Shown: positions 37,612-46,581, counted from the stretch's first letter. The stretch is 64,000 nt of DNA from Chromobacterium piscinae (GCF_021129175.1 NZ_JAJOHV010000058.1:156277-220276); one strand, 5' to 3'. Translations and numbers: made by a program. Notes: a model not told the origin generated them from the letters alone.

Positions 37612-37949
37612 TGTTGCGCTCCCTCTGTCGCTGCCGCCGGGCCGCCCCGCAGCACGTTTTCCACTTCGGCCACAAACTCCTGCCATTCCCGCCGCATCGT
37701 CTCCAGCTCTCGCCTGCCCGCCTCGGTCAGCTTGTAGTACTTGCGCGATGGCCCCGACGACGACTCCACCAGATAGGTGCTTACCCACGATTCGTTCTGC
37801 AGCCTGCGCATCAAGGGGTAGATGGTGCCTTCGCTGATGTCCATGCCCTGCGACAGCTTGCTGACCAGCTCGTAGGCATAGCTGTCGGCCTGGGACAGCG
37901 CCGCCAGCACGCACATGTCCAGCGTGCCTTTTTTCAATTGCGTCTTCAT
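37608..37949 (-). CDS. PadR-family transcriptional regulator
   Basis: The product has 113 residues from ATG 37947-37949, with GGAAGG five bases upstream; earlier in-frame starts would extend into the promoter. The winged-helix core is typical: KKGTLDMCVLAALSQADSYAYEL, then ISEGTIYPLMRRLQNE and GPSRKYYKLTEAGRREL, with a C-terminal dimerisation helix. It is the first gene of a four-gene operon. Two matching palindromes upstream, one overlapping the predicted -35, suggest that it represses its own operon. Confidence 0.94.
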   Translation of the reverse strand: MKTQLKKGTLDMCVLAALSQADSYAYELVSKLSQGMDISEGTIYPLMRRLQNESWVSTYLVESSSGPSRKYYKLTEAGRRELETMRREWQEFVAEVENVLRGGPAAATEGAQQ

Positions 37950-37979
37950 TGTTGCCTTCCTCACCGACTGGCAATACAC

Positions 37980-38001
37980 GATACCTTGCATTACAAGGAA
38001 C
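37980..38001. promoter_or_regulatory. Candidate PadR operator, proximal copy
   Basis: GATACCTTG-CATTA-CAAGG repeats the left arm and five-base spacing of the distal operator, but its right arm is truncated (CAAGGAAC). It lies between the predicted promoter and padR. Confidence 0.5.
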
Positions 38002-38035
38002 ATCGGTAAACTGCTGCACCCGGATGTCTGAGTGA

Positions 38036-38071
38036 ACTGTATGACAAGATACCTTGTATCGCAAGGTATCT
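38036..38071 (-). promoter_or_regulatory. padR promoter with overlapping palindromic operator
   Basis: AGATACCTTG-TATCG-CAAGGTATCT (38047-38071) is a perfect ten-base inverted repeat. On the minus strand TTGCGA (38059-38064) and TACAGT (38036-38041) form a sigma-70 promoter with a 17-bp spacer, so the palindrome covers the -35 and most of the spacer. This is the expected geometry for autorepression by a PadR dimer. Confidence 0.6.
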
Positions 38072-38232
38072 TTCATTGTTCTGCGCCATGACATCAGGGA
38101 TGCGTCTTTTCCGCCACAGCGGCGCATCTGCATGTTGCGTTGCAAAAAGCGGTTTTCCGGCCATACTTCAGCCATGCATTTGTATTTTCCAGCGGCATTT
38201 CCCTATGGCAATCCACGATGGAGAAGCATGCG

Positions 38233-39294
38233 ATGGCACAATTCAAACGTCCCTCGATCGCGCTGGTGCTGGGCGGCGGCGCGCCCAACGCCACGCTGAT
38301 GGCCGGCGCCCTGGTCGCGCTGACCGAAGCCGGCGTCAAGTTCGACATCATTTCCGCCTCCGGCGCCGGCGCCATCGTCGGCCTGCTGTACGCTGCTCCG
38401 CGCCAGGGCGACGCCCTCACGGCGCTGTCCCGGCTGGCCGACATGGGCGTGTCCGACCGGATCTACAACCTGTTCCCGGTCAACTACAAGGTATTCAACA
38501 AGCCCGGCCCGCTGGCCGACGCCTGGCGCTCGCTGCTGTCGAACAATCCCTTTCTGCAGGCGATACAGCGGCAGGCCGACAGCAGCCCAGCCCATCGACT
38601 GTTCGCCGACTGGACCTCTCTCGCGCTGGCCGCGCTGTGCCCCAGCGGCCTCACCTCAGATAGCCAGGGCCTGTGCGCGCACGTGCCCTTCATCGATCAG
38701 GTGGTGGATTTCTCCAAGCTGCAGTCGCTGCCGGGCGAATTCTACCTGAACGCCTACAACGTCAGCCGGGGGGAAATGCGCTGCTGGGGCAAGAGCGAAG
38801 TCACCCACGAGCATTTCCTCGCGGCGCTGTCCTTTCCCTTCATCTACCCGCCGTACAAGCTGGGAGACGACTATTACATCGAGGGCGCGGCGATAGACAC
38901 GCTGAACTTCAAGCGGCTGTTCGAGCTGCATCCCCACATCGACTACACCATCGTGTTCGACGTGCTGGGCAGCAGCAAGCTGCTGCATCCGCCGCGCAAT
39001 CTGTACGACGCCTGGGTGCAATCCATCATCGCGCCGCTGACGGAAATCGCCCGCGACGACCTGCGCCTGTTCGAGGCGTTGCACAACCGCGACGAACAAG
39101 GCCATCCGCGCACCGAGGTGCTGAAGGTCAATTTCGACGCCCACATCCGCCGGGAAGGATTCAGCGAGGAGCTGGACTGGTCTTACTCCAACCTGTCGCG
39201 GCTGTACGACGCCGGCTATCGCGCCGGCCAGGACCTGGCGCGGCGCCACGCGCGTGAACTGGGCCTGACGGAGGCCTTGCAAATGACTGCGTAG
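38233..39294 (+). CDS. Patatin-like protein lacking catalytic residues
   Basis: The product has 353 residues from the ATG at 38233, with GGAG upstream; earlier ATGs are possible. The fold is recognisable from the oxyanion-loop motif LVLGGGAPNATLMAGAL and the following ISASGAGAIVGLLYA. In active patatins the second motif is GxSxG with the nucleophile Ser; here the aligned residues read A-S-G-A-G, so the Ser is Gly. The partner Asp motif DGG/DGA reads EGA (YYIEGAAIDTLNF). Lipase activity is therefore doubtful, and the protein may be a binding or regulatory pseudo-enzyme. A small RebB-like gene follows by 75 bp. Confidence 0.85.
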   Translation: MAQFKRPSIALVLGGGAPNATLMAGALVALTEAGVKFDIISASGAGAIVGLLYAAPRQGDALTALSRLADMGVSDRIYNLFPVNYKVFNKPGPLADAWRSLLSNNPFLQAIQRQADSSPAHRLFADWTSLALAALCPSGLTSDSQGLCAHVPFIDQVVDFSKLQSLPGEFYLNAYNVSRGEMRCWGKSEVTHEHFLAALSFPFIYPPYKLGDDYYIEGAAIDTLNFKRLFELHPHIDYTIVFDVLGSSKLLHPPRNLYDAWVQSIIAPLTEIARDDLRLFEALHNRDEQGHPRTEVLKVNFDAHIRREGFSEELDWSYSNLSRLYDAGYRAGQDLARRHARELGLTEALQMTA

Positions 39295-39369
39295 TTGCAA
39301 CGATTCCAGTTTGCCGGTCAGACGGCTAATCTGGACTTCCGCCCACCACTTGAACCAAGGAGACCGGCC

Positions 39370-39525
39370 ATGGCGCTTCCCACAGCAGTGAACGACCAGA
39401 TCACCGACGCCGTCGCGCAGGGCAATGTCAAAGCGCCGGCCGCCGATCCCGCGCCGGACCGCGACGGCCTGCCGCCCGACCCGGCCGAGCTGGAGGATCT
39501 GATCCGCCAGTTGAAGTCGGAATAA
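39370..39525 (+). CDS. Short RebB-like protein (51 aa)
   Basis: The ATG at 39370 has AAGGAGA upstream. The N-terminus (MALPTAVNDQITDAVAQGNVK) matches the start of RebB/killing-trait proteins, the R-body components of Caedibacter and relatives. The rest of the usual domain (about 60-70 residues of Ala-rich helix) is replaced by a Pro/Asp-rich tail ending in ELEDLIRQLKSE. It could be a truncated relic or a specialised short variant. No rebA, rebC or rebD is visible nearby. It ends before a bidirectional terminator. Confidence 0.7.
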   Translation: MALPTAVNDQITDAVAQGNVKAPAADPAPDRDGLPPDPAELEDLIRQLKSE

Positions 39526-39545
39526 GCCGGCCCGCCGCCGGCATG

Positions 39546-39573
39546 AAAAAGGGCTGCCGTCGGCAGCCCTTTC
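39546..39573. terminator. Bidirectional terminator between RebB-like gene and arcC
   Basis: AAAGGGCTGCC pairs with GGCAGCCCTTT around GTC, with A and T runs on either side. It serves the convergent RebB-like gene and the arc operon. Confidence 0.8.
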
Positions 39574-39597
39574 GCTTGGCGCGGAATCGCTATCCGC

Positions 39598-40542
39598 TCA
39601 GTACCACTCGATGCCAGGCTTGCCGGTGGAAATCACGGTGCCGGCCTCGCCCTTGACGATCTTCTCGATGTCTTCCAGCGCGCCGATCACAGCCTTCTTG
39701 CCAGTCAGGCGGGCGAACTCGCAAGCGGCCTCCACTTTCGGCCCCATGGAGCCGGCGGCGAAGCCCAGCTTGTCCATCTCGTCCGGGTGCGCCTGGCGGA
39801 TGGCCTTGGCTTCCGGGGTGCCCCAGCCGACGAACACGCTCTTCACGTCGGTGGCGATCACGAAGTAATCGGCGTCGATCTCGCGCGCCAGCAAGGCGGA
39901 CGCCAGATCCTTGTCTATCACCGCCTCCACGCCCACCAGCTTGTCGCCCTGATACATGGTGGGAATGCCGCCGCCGCCGGCCGCGATCACCACCGCGCCC
40001 TTTTCGATCAGCCACTTGATCGGCCGCATTTCGAAAATGCGCTTCGGTTTCGGGCTCGGCACCACCCGGCGGTAGTACTGGCCGTCGGCCTTCACCGCCC
40101 AGCCCTTGTCGGCGGCCAGCTTCTCGGCCTCGTCCTTGGAGTAAACCGGACCGACGAATTTGGTCGGGTTCTGGAAGGCCGGATCGTTGGCGTCCACTTC
40201 GGTCTGGGTCAGGATGGTGGCGATCGGCACCTCGAACGGCAGCACATTGCCCAGCTCCTGCTCAACCATGTAGCCGATCATGCCCTCGGTCTGCGCGCCC
40301 AGCACGTCCAGCGGATACGGCGTGACTTTCTCGTCCACGTGGCGTGCGTAGGCATCGTTCTGCAGACCCAAGAGGCCCACTTGCGGGCCATTGCCGTGGC
40401 ACATCACCAGGTTGTGGCCCAGCCGGGTCACGGCGGCCAGTTGCTCGGCGGCCACCTTGACGTTGGCGCGCTGGTTGTCGGCGGTCATGGCCTCGCCACG
40501 ACGCTGCAGGGCATTGCCGCCCAAAGCTACGACGACTCGCAT
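39598..40542 (-). CDS. arcC: Carbamate kinase
   Basis: ArcC transfers phosphate from carbamoyl phosphate to ADP, yielding ATP, CO2 and ammonia: the energy step of the arginine deiminase pathway. The product has 314 residues and starts [16 protein letters not shown], with the glycine-rich nucleotide region [10 protein letters not shown] and the [10 protein letters not shown] segment typical of the family. The RBS GGAAG is close to the ATG. It is the last gene of the arcDABC operon, separated from arcB by a GC-rich hairpin. Confidence 0.97.
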   Translation of the reverse strand: MRVVVALGGNALQRRGEAMTADNQRANVKVAAEQLAAVTRLGHNLVMCHGNGPQVGLLGLQNDAYARHVDEKVTPYPLDVLGAQTEGMIGYMVEQELGNVLPFEVPIATILTQTEVDANDPAFQNPTKFVGPVYSKDEAEKLAADKGWAVKADGQYYRRVVPSPKPKRIFEMRPIKWLIEKGAVVIAAGGGGIPTMYQGDKLVGVEAVIDKDLASALLAREIDADYFVIATDVKSVFVGWGTPEAKAIRQAHPDEMDKLGFAAGSMGPKVEAACEFARLTGKKAVIGALEDIEKIVKGEAGTVISTGKPGIEWY

Positions 40543-40620
40543 AATTCTTCCTTCCTCATTCTTTCAACGACGCCGGCCAAGGCTCCCGGTCAGGAGGCCT
40601 TGGCCGGTTGATGTGTGATC

Positions 40621-40640
40621 GGGCCGGACTTCGCCGGCCC
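40621..40640 (-). other. Intercistronic hairpin between arcB and arcC
   Basis: GGGCCGG pairs with CCGGCCC around a six-base loop. No T run follows, so it is more likely an RNA processing or stability element than a terminator. Confidence 0.45.
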
Positions 40641-40650
40641 AAGCCCAGGC

Positions 40651-41661
40651 TTAATCGCCCAGCGTAGCCACCAGGATGGCCTTGATGGTGTGCATGCGGT
40701 TCTCGGCCTGCTCGAAGGCGATGCAAGCCTCGGACTCGAACACGTCCTCGGTCACTTCGATGCCGTTGGCCAGTTCCGGGTACTGCGCGGCGATTTCCTT
40801 GCCCACCTTGGTTTCGCTGTTGTGGTAAGCCGGCAGGCAGTGCATGAACTTCACCTGCGGATTTTCCGCGGCGGCCATCAGCGCGCTGTTGACCTGGAAC
40901 GGCTTCAGCAGACGGATGCGTTCGGCCCATACTTCGGCCGGCTCGCCCATCGACACCCAGACGTCGGTGTGGATGAAGTCGGTGCCCTTGACCGCGGCTT
41001 TGGCGTCTTCAGTCAGCGTGATGCGCGCGCCGGTCTTGGCGGCGATTTCGCGGCACTCGGCCACCAGCTCGTCGGTCGGCCACAGGTGTTTCGGCGCGCC
41101 GATGCGCACGTCCATGCCCAGCTTGGCGCCGATCACCAGCAGCGAGTTGCCCATATTGTTGCGGGCGTCGCCCAGGTAGGTGTAGCTGATCTGCGAGATC
41201 GGCTTGTCGCTGTTTTCCCACATGGTCAGTACGTCGGCCAGCATCTGGGTCGGGTGCCATTCGTCGGTCAGGCCGTTGTACACCGGCACGCCGGCGAACC
41301 GGGCCAGCTCGGTTTCCACCATGTGCTGGTCGAAGCCGCGGTATTCGATGGCGTCGTACATGCGGCCCAGCACGCGGGCGGTGTCCTTCATCGATTCCTT
41401 GATGCCGATTTGCGAACCGGACGGCCCGAGGTAGGTGACATTGGCGCCCTGGTCGTAGCAGGCGACTTCGAAGGCGCAGCGGGTGCGGGTGGAGGTTTTT
41501 TCAAAGATCAGGGCGATGTTCTTGCCCTTCAGGTGTTGCTGTTCGGTGCCGGAATATTTGGCGCGCTTCAGGTCGCGGGCCAGGTCGAGCATGTAGCGGA
41601 TTTCGCGCGGGGTGAAGTCCAGCATGCGGAGGAAGTTACGGTTGCGCAGATTGAAAGCCAT
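40651..41661 (-). CDS. arcB: Ornithine carbamoyltransferase (catabolic)
   Basis: In this operon the enzyme phosphorolyses citrulline to ornithine and carbamoyl phosphate. The product has 336 residues from ATG 41659-41661, with AGGAGC upstream. The carbamoyl-phosphate motif [11 protein letters not shown] and the ornithine motif HCLPAYH are present. Its place between arcA and arcC indicates the catabolic isozyme. The 134-bp gap from arcA holds no gene. Confidence 0.96.
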   Translation of the reverse strand: MAFNLRNRNFLRMLDFTPREIRYMLDLARDLKRAKYSGTEQQHLKGKNIALIFEKTSTRTRCAFEVACYDQGANVTYLGPSGSQIGIKESMKDTARVLGRMYDAIEYRGFDQHMVETELARFAGVPVYNGLTDEWHPTQMLADVLTMWENSDKPISQISYTYLGDARNNMGNSLLVIGAKLGMDVRIGAPKHLWPTDELVAECREIAAKTGARITLTEDAKAAVKGTDFIHTDVWVSMGEPAEVWAERIRLLKPFQVNSALMAAAENPQVKFMHCLPAYHNSETKVGKEIAAQYPELANGIEVTEDVFESEACIAFEQAENRMHTIKAILVATLGD

Positions 41662-41795
41662 GATGTTGCTCCTGATTAGAGTCTGGGCAAGCGGGCCGCC
41701 GTCCCCGTGGAGGCAGCGGTCAACCTGTCTTTTTGCAAACAAACTAGATGAGTATTTTCAGCCCCGGCCGGACGCGCCGACCGGGTCAAACAGCC

Positions 41796-43028
41796 TTACA
41801 CCTTCACTTCGTCGCGGATGATCGGGCAGGTCATGCAGTGGCCGCCGCCTCGACCACGGCCCAGTTCGGAAGCCGGGATTTCGATCACTTCCACGCCGTG
41901 CTCGCGCATCAGGCGGTTGGTATAGGTGTTGCGGTCGTAGGCCACCACCACGCGGCGGTCCAGCGCCACCACGTTGTTGCCGTCGTCCCATTGCTCGCGT
42001 TCGCGCTGGTAAGCGTCGCCGCCGGTCTGGATCACGCGGATTTCCTTCAGGTTCAGCGCCTCGCGCACCACGTCCACCAGCTTCACGCCCTCGTGGCGCT
42101 CGAAGCGGATTTCGCCTTCGCGGTCGCCGGCGTAGATGCTGGTGCAGGTGATGTCGTCAACCACGTCCGGGAACACCGACAACAGGTCGATGTCGAGGAA
42201 GCTGAACACGGTGTCCAGGTGCATCGCCGCGCGCGATTTCGGCATCTGGCAGGCGATCACGCGCTTGGCGCCGCCCTCGCGGTGCAGCACGCGCTTGGCC
42301 ACTTGCACCACGGCCTGCGGGCTGGTGCGCTCGCCCATGCCGATCAGCACCACGCCGTTGCCGATGGGCATCACATCGCCGCCTTCCAGCGTGGCCGGGC
42401 CGTGATCGGTGTCGCAGCCGCCCCACCAGATATTGACCTTGCCGGCGAAGTACGGGTGGAACTGATAGATCGATTGCAGGATCAGCGTTTCCTGGCGGCG
42501 GGCCGGCCAGTACATCGGGTTCAGCGTCACGCCTTCATAGATCCAGCAAGACGGGTCGCGCTGGAACAGGCTGTTCGGCACCGGAGGCAGCACGAAGTCG
42601 GAACGGTCCAGGTAGCCGCCGAACAGGCCTTTCGGGTCAAACGGCAGCTCGAACTTGGCGATGCCGCCCACCAGGTGGTCGGCCAGCTGCGACGACGGCA
42701 TTTCGTTCAACCAGTTGCGCAGGTCGGACAGCATGCCGATGCCCACGTTGTCGGCCTTGACTTTGCGGTCCAGGATCCAGTTGCGGGCGGCTTTGTCGTC
42801 CAGCACCTTGGCCAGCGCGTCATGCACCTCGATCACTTCGATGCCGCGGGCGCGCATCTGCTCGACCATGTAGGCATGGTCCTTCTGCGCGCGCTCCACC
42901 CAGATCACGTCGTCGAACAGCAGGTCATGGCAATTGTCGGGGGTCAGGCGCTTGTGGGCGAGGCCGGGACGGCACACCATCACGGTGCGCAACTTGCCGC
43001 ATTCAGAATGAACACCAAACTTGGTCAT
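41796..43028 (-). CDS. arcA: Arginine deiminase
   Basis: ArcA hydrolyses arginine to citrulline and ammonia. The product has 410 residues from ATG 43026-43028, with AAGGAG upstream. The C-terminal catalytic Cys lies in [13 protein letters not shown], and the N-terminal [18 protein letters not shown] and the central [11 protein letters not shown] with its catalytic residues are typical. It is the second gene of arcDABC, 71 bp after arcD. Confidence 0.97.
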   Translation of the reverse strand: MTKFGVHSECGKLRTVMVCRPGLAHKRLTPDNCHDLLFDDVIWVERAQKDHAYMVEQMRARGIEVIEVHDALAKVLDDKAARNWILDRKVKADNVGIGMLSDLRNWLNEMPSSQLADHLVGGIAKFELPFDPKGLFGGYLDRSDFVLPPVPNSLFQRDPSCWIYEGVTLNPMYWPARRQETLILQSIYQFHPYFAGKVNIWWGGCDTDHGPATLEGGDVMPIGNGVVLIGMGERTSPQAVVQVAKRVLHREGGAKRVIACQMPKSRAAMHLDTVFSFLDIDLLSVFPDVVDDITCTSIYAGDREGEIRFERHEGVKLVDVVREALNLKEIRVIQTGGDAYQREREQWDDGNNVVALDRRVVVAYDRNTYTNRLMREHGVEVIEIPASELGRGRGGGHCMTCPIIRDEVKV

Positions 43029-43058
43029 AACGCTACTCCTTGAGTCTTGTCTGACTTC

Positions 43059-43078
43059 GGGGGCGGGCATCCGCCCCC
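43059..43078 (-). other. Intercistronic hairpin between arcD and arcA
   Basis: GGGGGCGG and CCGCCCCC form a perfect eight-base stem with a four-base loop. No T run follows. It probably protects or defines an arcA mRNA end after processing, letting arcA be expressed at a different level from arcD. Confidence 0.5.
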
Positions 43079-43099
43079 ACTGGTTTCAAAATCTTTCGC

Positions 43100-44551
43100 T
43101 TACAGGCCGATCTGGCCGGTCGCCAGCATGTAGACCGCGATCAGGGCCATCACCACCACGATGGCGGCCAGCACGGCTTCGATCAGGTTGAACGGCTTGC
43201 GGCCTTGCTCTTTCTTGGCCCACAGGTAGAACAGCAGGCCCGGCGCGTACAGCACCATGGACAGGAACAGATACTTGGGACCCGCGGCGTAGATCAGCCA
43301 GGCGCCATACAGTGTGGCCAGCGCGGCGGTCCAAAATTCCTTGGCGGTGCTTTCGCCCTGGGCGTAGCCCTCGCCGCGCTTGGCCACCAGCAAGGAGTAG
43401 CCGGCGCACAGCAGGTAGGGAATCAGAATCATCGAGGTGGCCAGCGACAGCAGCGCCAGGTAGCCGGCCGAGCTCTTCAGCGTGATCAGCAGGAACAGCT
43501 GGATCAGGCCGTTGGTCAGCCACAGCGAGGCGGCCGGGGTGTCGTTGCCGTTGACGGTGCCGAACACCTTGGGCATCACGCCGTCCTTGCCGGCGAGGTA
43601 AGGCGCTTCGGCGGCCAGCAAGGTCCAGGCCAGCAGCGCGCCGCCGACGGAGATCACCAGGCCCGCGTTCATCAGGTTGGCGCCGAAGGTGCCGAAGGCT
43701 TTCTGCAGCACGTAGGCGGTGGACGGATTCTTCAGCGCGGCAAGTTCAGCCTGGGTCATCACGCCCAGCGACAGCACCGATACGGCGACCAAGAGCGCGA
43801 TGGTCAGCAAGAAGCCGATCACAGTGGCCTTGCCCACATCCTTCATGCTCTCGGCGCGGCCGGAGAACATCGACGCGCCCTCGATGCCGATGAACACCCA
43901 CACCGTCACCAGCATGGTGCTCTTCACCTGATCGACGATGGAGCCGAGCTTGGCGCTGCCCCAGAAGTCCAGGTTGAAGGTATCGACCTTGAAGGCGAAC
44001 ACGATCAATAGAATGAACAGGGCCAGCGGCACCAGCTTGGCGATGGTGGTGACGGTATTGATGAAGGCCGCGCCGTGCACGCCGCGCAGCACCAGGAAGT
44101 GCAGGCCCCACAGCACCACAGACGCGCAAGCGATGGCGATGGGGGTATTGCCGTCGCCGAAGGCCGGCACCCAGAAGCCCAGCGCCGAGAACATCACCAC
44201 AAAATAGGAGACGTTGCCGATCCAGGCCGAGATCCAGTAACCCCAGGCTGAGTTGAAGCCCATGTAGTCGCCAAAACCGGCCTTGGCGTAGCCATACACG
44301 CCGCCGGACACTTCCGGCTTGCGCGAGGCGAGCATCTGGAATACGAAGGCCAGCGCCAGCATGCCGACAAAGGTGATGGCCCAGCCGATCAGGATGGCGC
44401 CGGCACCGGCTCCAGCCGCCATGTTCTGCGGCAAGGAAAAGATGCCGCCGCCTATCATGGAGCCGACGACCAGCGCCGTCAGCGCGCCCAGCTTCAGCCT
44501 GGGCGATGCGCCCTCGGCCAAGCCGGCTTGGGTTGCAGTTTCAGTGGACAT
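43100..44551 (-). CDS. arcD: Arginine/ornithine antiporter
   Basis: ArcD exchanges external arginine for internal ornithine across the inner membrane. The product has 483 residues with about 12-13 hydrophobic segments and belongs to the APC family: the N-terminal VVGSMIGGGIFSLPQNMA is the conserved substrate-binding signature, and KPEVSGGVYGYAKAGFG follows. It is the first gene of arcDABC. A perfect FNR/Anr box lies about 115-125 bp upstream of the ATG, predicting induction at low oxygen. Confidence 0.96.
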   Translation of the reverse strand: MSTETATQAGLAEGASPRLKLGALTALVVGSMIGGGIFSLPQNMAAGAGAGAILIGWAITFVGMLALAFVFQMLASRKPEVSGGVYGYAKAGFGDYMGFNSAWGYWISAWIGNVSYFVVMFSALGFWVPAFGDGNTPIAIACASVVLWGLHFLVLRGVHGAAFINTVTTIAKLVPLALFILLIVFAFKVDTFNLDFWGSAKLGSIVDQVKSTMLVTVWVFIGIEGASMFSGRAESMKDVGKATVIGFLLTIALLVAVSVLSLGVMTQAELAALKNPSTAYVLQKAFGTFGANLMNAGLVISVGGALLAWTLLAAEAPYLAGKDGVMPKVFGTVNGNDTPAASLWLTNGLIQLFLLITLKSSAGYLALLSLATSMILIPYLLCAGYSLLVAKRGEGYAQGESTAKEFWTAALATLYGAWLIYAAGPKYLFLSMVLYAPGLLFYLWAKKEQGRKPFNLIEAVLAAIVVVMALIAVYMLATGQIGL

Positions 44552-44613
44552 TTTCGTTCTCCGATCTGGTATGTAAACCGAGCATTACATTATTAAATTC
44601 TTATCATCTGAAA

Positions 44614-44677
44614 TTATGGTATACCCCGAAAAACCAGGCTTTCCAGCTGTGTCGGTTGTTAGGTTGATTTGCATCAA
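44614..44677 (-). promoter_or_regulatory. arcDABC promoter region with FNR/Anr box
   Basis: TTGAT-TTGC-ATCAA at 44664-44677 is a perfect FNR/Anr site. CATAAT at 44614-44619 (minus strand) is a plausible -10, about 54 bp from the box centre, near the spacing of class I activation. The -35 is poor, which fits activator dependence. Anr control of arcDABC is established in Pseudomonas; here it is inferred. Confidence 0.65.
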
Positions 44678-44679
44678 GC

Positions 44680-45110
44680 AGGCCCAGCCATCAATCCGGC
44701 GACTTCCGGGGAATGCGACCAAGGCTTGCATTAAGGCGTCATGGACAGCTGAATCCGGAACGGCGGAAATGCGCGCTCAGCATCTGTTCAACGTCTCTAC
44801 CGGCAGCAAGCGGCAGCCAGGCCAAAGGGCTATCTGCCGCGTTGCCGGGATGGACAGGGCCTGCCCTTCGCCATGCGCCTGGCCTGTCGACAGCGCCGTG
44901 CGGTTGGCAACAAGACTTTGAACAGGTGCCATGCGTGACAGAACGCCTGGCCCCGCGTCGCGCCATCTTGTCGTGCGACTGGCGCCGACTGCGCAAGCGC
45001 TCCTTGGTTCAGATCCTTTGCAGGCTTGCGCCAGCGACTCTTAAGCATAGAAAGGCAATGCCGGGCGAAAAGCCCGAAACGGAAATAGTCTGATACAGAA
45101 CAAATTTGCG
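44680..45110. other. Gene-free stretch upstream of arcD
   Basis: About 430 bp lie between the arc promoter region and the DUF3149 terminator. Short open frames exist on both strands but none has a clear RBS or family signature. It may be a decayed gene or an unrecognised small RNA region. Confidence 0.4.
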
Positions 45111-45120
45111 ACGCGGCGGG

Positions 45121-45152
45121 CAAAAAAAAACGGATACGGCCCACCACCGTAT
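45121..45152 (-). terminator. Terminator of the DUF3149 gene
   Basis: On the minus strand GGATACGG pairs with CCGTATCC and is followed by a run of nine T residues. Confidence 0.85.
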
Positions 45153-45202
45153 CCGCCAACACACACATCAAGAGGAAATACTGAAAACGACAGGGGTAAT
45201 CC

Positions 45203-45334
45203 TTACTTGCCCGGCTTGTTCATGTTCCGGAAAATCACCCACAAAGCCCCGAAAGCCACCACGGTGGCGACCACGATAGTCAACAGGCTCAAACGGCCGA
45301 CATCGTCGGCCAACAATAGGGTCAGCAACTCCAT
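45203..45334 (-). CDS. DUF3149-like small membrane protein (43 aa)
   Basis: The ATG at 45332-45334 has GGAGGGA upstream. The product, MELLTLLLADDVGRLSLLTI followed by a hydrophobic helix and the tail FRNMNKPGK, has one transmembrane segment (about 14-35). Its length and N-terminus resemble DUF3149 proteins, whose function is unknown. It forms a monocistronic unit with its own terminator. An FNR-like box sits at the class II position relative to a good -10 upstream, so it may be induced at low oxygen like the nearby arc operon. Confidence 0.75.
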   Translation of the reverse strand: MELLTLLLADDVGRLSLLTIVVATVVAFGALWVIFRNMNKPGK

Positions 45335-45379
45335 GGTTCCCTCCTACCGGCATGCGGTTTCAATTGACTTGCCAGCGAC

Positions 45380-45420
45380 ATAATAACCACTCTTTAAACC
45401 ATGGAATTGACCCAGGTCAA
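45380..45420 (-). promoter_or_regulatory. FNR/CRP-type site and -10 of the DUF3149 gene
   Basis: TTGAC-CCAG-GTCAA (45407-45420) is a perfect inverted repeat of the FNR/Dnr type. On the minus strand TATTAT (45380-45385) lies 31 bp from its centre, the spacing of class II activation at -41.5. The predicted start is near 45372, about 38 bp before the ATG. Confidence 0.5.
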
Positions 45421-45455
45421 ACCGCCCATCCCGGCGATTTGATGCAGGACAAATA

Positions 45456-45486
45456 AAAAGCCCCCGACGCGAGCCGAGGGCTTTTT
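45456..45486. terminator. Terminator after the ferredoxin reductase gene
   Basis: AAAAAGCCC pairs with GGGCTTTTT around a GC-rich inner stem. It can work in both directions and lies just downstream of the minus-strand reductase gene. Confidence 0.8.
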
Positions 45487-45512
45487 ATATACAGATCAAA
45501 GGCTTGTGCTGA

Positions 45513-46541
45513 TTATTTGCCGCCGCCCATATCCTTAGCCAGGAAGAAGGCGTCGGAGAAGAATTCGCCCTCCGGTAGGCCGCGCTCGCGGATGAAAGTG
45601 CCGTGGGCAGCCTCCACCATCACCGGCGCGCCGCAGGCGTAAACCTGGTAGCCGGACAGGTCGGCGAAGTCTTCCAACACCGCCTGGTGCACGAACCCGG
45701 TACGGCCGGACCAATTGTCTTCCGGCAACGCCTCGGATAACACCGGCACATAGCTGATGTTCGGGTTCGCGGCGGCCCAGCCCTCGGCCAGCTCCGCCAT
45801 GTACAGATCGGCCTTGGTGCGGGCGCCCCAGTAGAACTTCATCGGCCGGGTGATGCCGTGATGGATCGCATGCTCGATGATGCCCTTGACCGGCGCGAAG
45901 CCGGTGCCGCTGGCGATCAACACGATGGGCTTGTCCGATTCCTCGCGCAGGAAGAAAGAACCCATCGGGCCCTTGAAGCGCATGATCTCGCGCTCTTTCA
46001 TCTGATGGAACACGTATTCGGAAAACGAACCGCCGGGCTGATGGCGGATGTGCAGCTCCAGAAAGGAATCGTCATGCGGCGCGTTGGCGATCGAGAAGCT
46101 GCGCTTCTTGCCGTCCTTCATCAGAATGTCGATGTACTGGCCGGCGCGGAACTGCAAACGCTCGGATACCGGCAGCTTCAGCTTCAGTACCGCCACGTCG
46201 TGGATTTTCTCGATCGCTTCGACGCGGCACGGCAGCGTCTTGATCTGGATGTCGCCGATGCCGGTCACTTCGCGCGCCTCGATGCTGATGTCGCCTTTCG
46301 GCTTCGCACAGCAGAACAGCGCCATGCCCTGCGCGCGCTCGGCGGCGGACAGCGCCTTTTCCTGGAAGCCGTCCTGGCTCACCTCGCCCTCCACCACTTT
46401 GCCCTTGCAGGCGCCGCAAGCGCCGTCGCGGCAGCCGTAGGGCAAGCCCACGCCTTGGCGCAGCGCGGCTTCAAGAATGGTTTCATGCGCTTCGACACCG
46501 AATGCGTGCCCGCTGGGGAGCACCTTCACCTGGCAAGTCAT
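45513..46541 (-). CDS. 2Fe-2S/FAD/NAD(P)H oxidoreductase
   Basis: The product has 342 residues in three parts. A plant-type ferredoxin domain (1 to about 90) has the cluster cysteines CRDGACGAC and a later CC. An FAD domain has the motif RSFSIANAP. A nucleotide domain has LIASGTGFAPVKGIIEH, YWGARTKADLYM and YACGAPVMVEAA. This architecture is shared by CDP-6-deoxy-3,4-glucoseen reductase-like proteins and by electron-transfer subunits of oxygenases. No oxygenase partner is adjacent, so the electron acceptor is unknown. Confidence 0.9.
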   Translation of the reverse strand: MTCQVKVLPSGHAFGVEAHETILEAALRQGVGLPYGCRDGACGACKGKVVEGEVSQDGFQEKALSAAERAQGMALFCCAKPKGDISIEAREVTGIGDIQIKTLPCRVEAIEKIHDVAVLKLKLPVSERLQFRAGQYIDILMKDGKKRSFSIANAPHDDSFLELHIRHQPGGSFSEYVFHQMKEREIMRFKGPMGSFFLREESDKPIVLIASGTGFAPVKGIIEHAIHHGITRPMKFYWGARTKADLYMAELAEGWAAANPNISYVPVLSEALPEDNWSGRTGFVHQAVLEDFADLSGYQVYACGAPVMVEAAHGTFIRERGLPEGEFFSDAFFLAKDMGGGK

Positions 46542-46581
46542 AATCGTTTCTCAATCCCGAATTCTGGCTAAAATGCACACC

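Noticed and set aside
37612..38175. N-terminal extension of the DUF1700 protein across padR
   Set aside because: The extension overlaps padR in another frame; the ATG at 37611 overlaps the padR stop and starts a normal HAAS domain.
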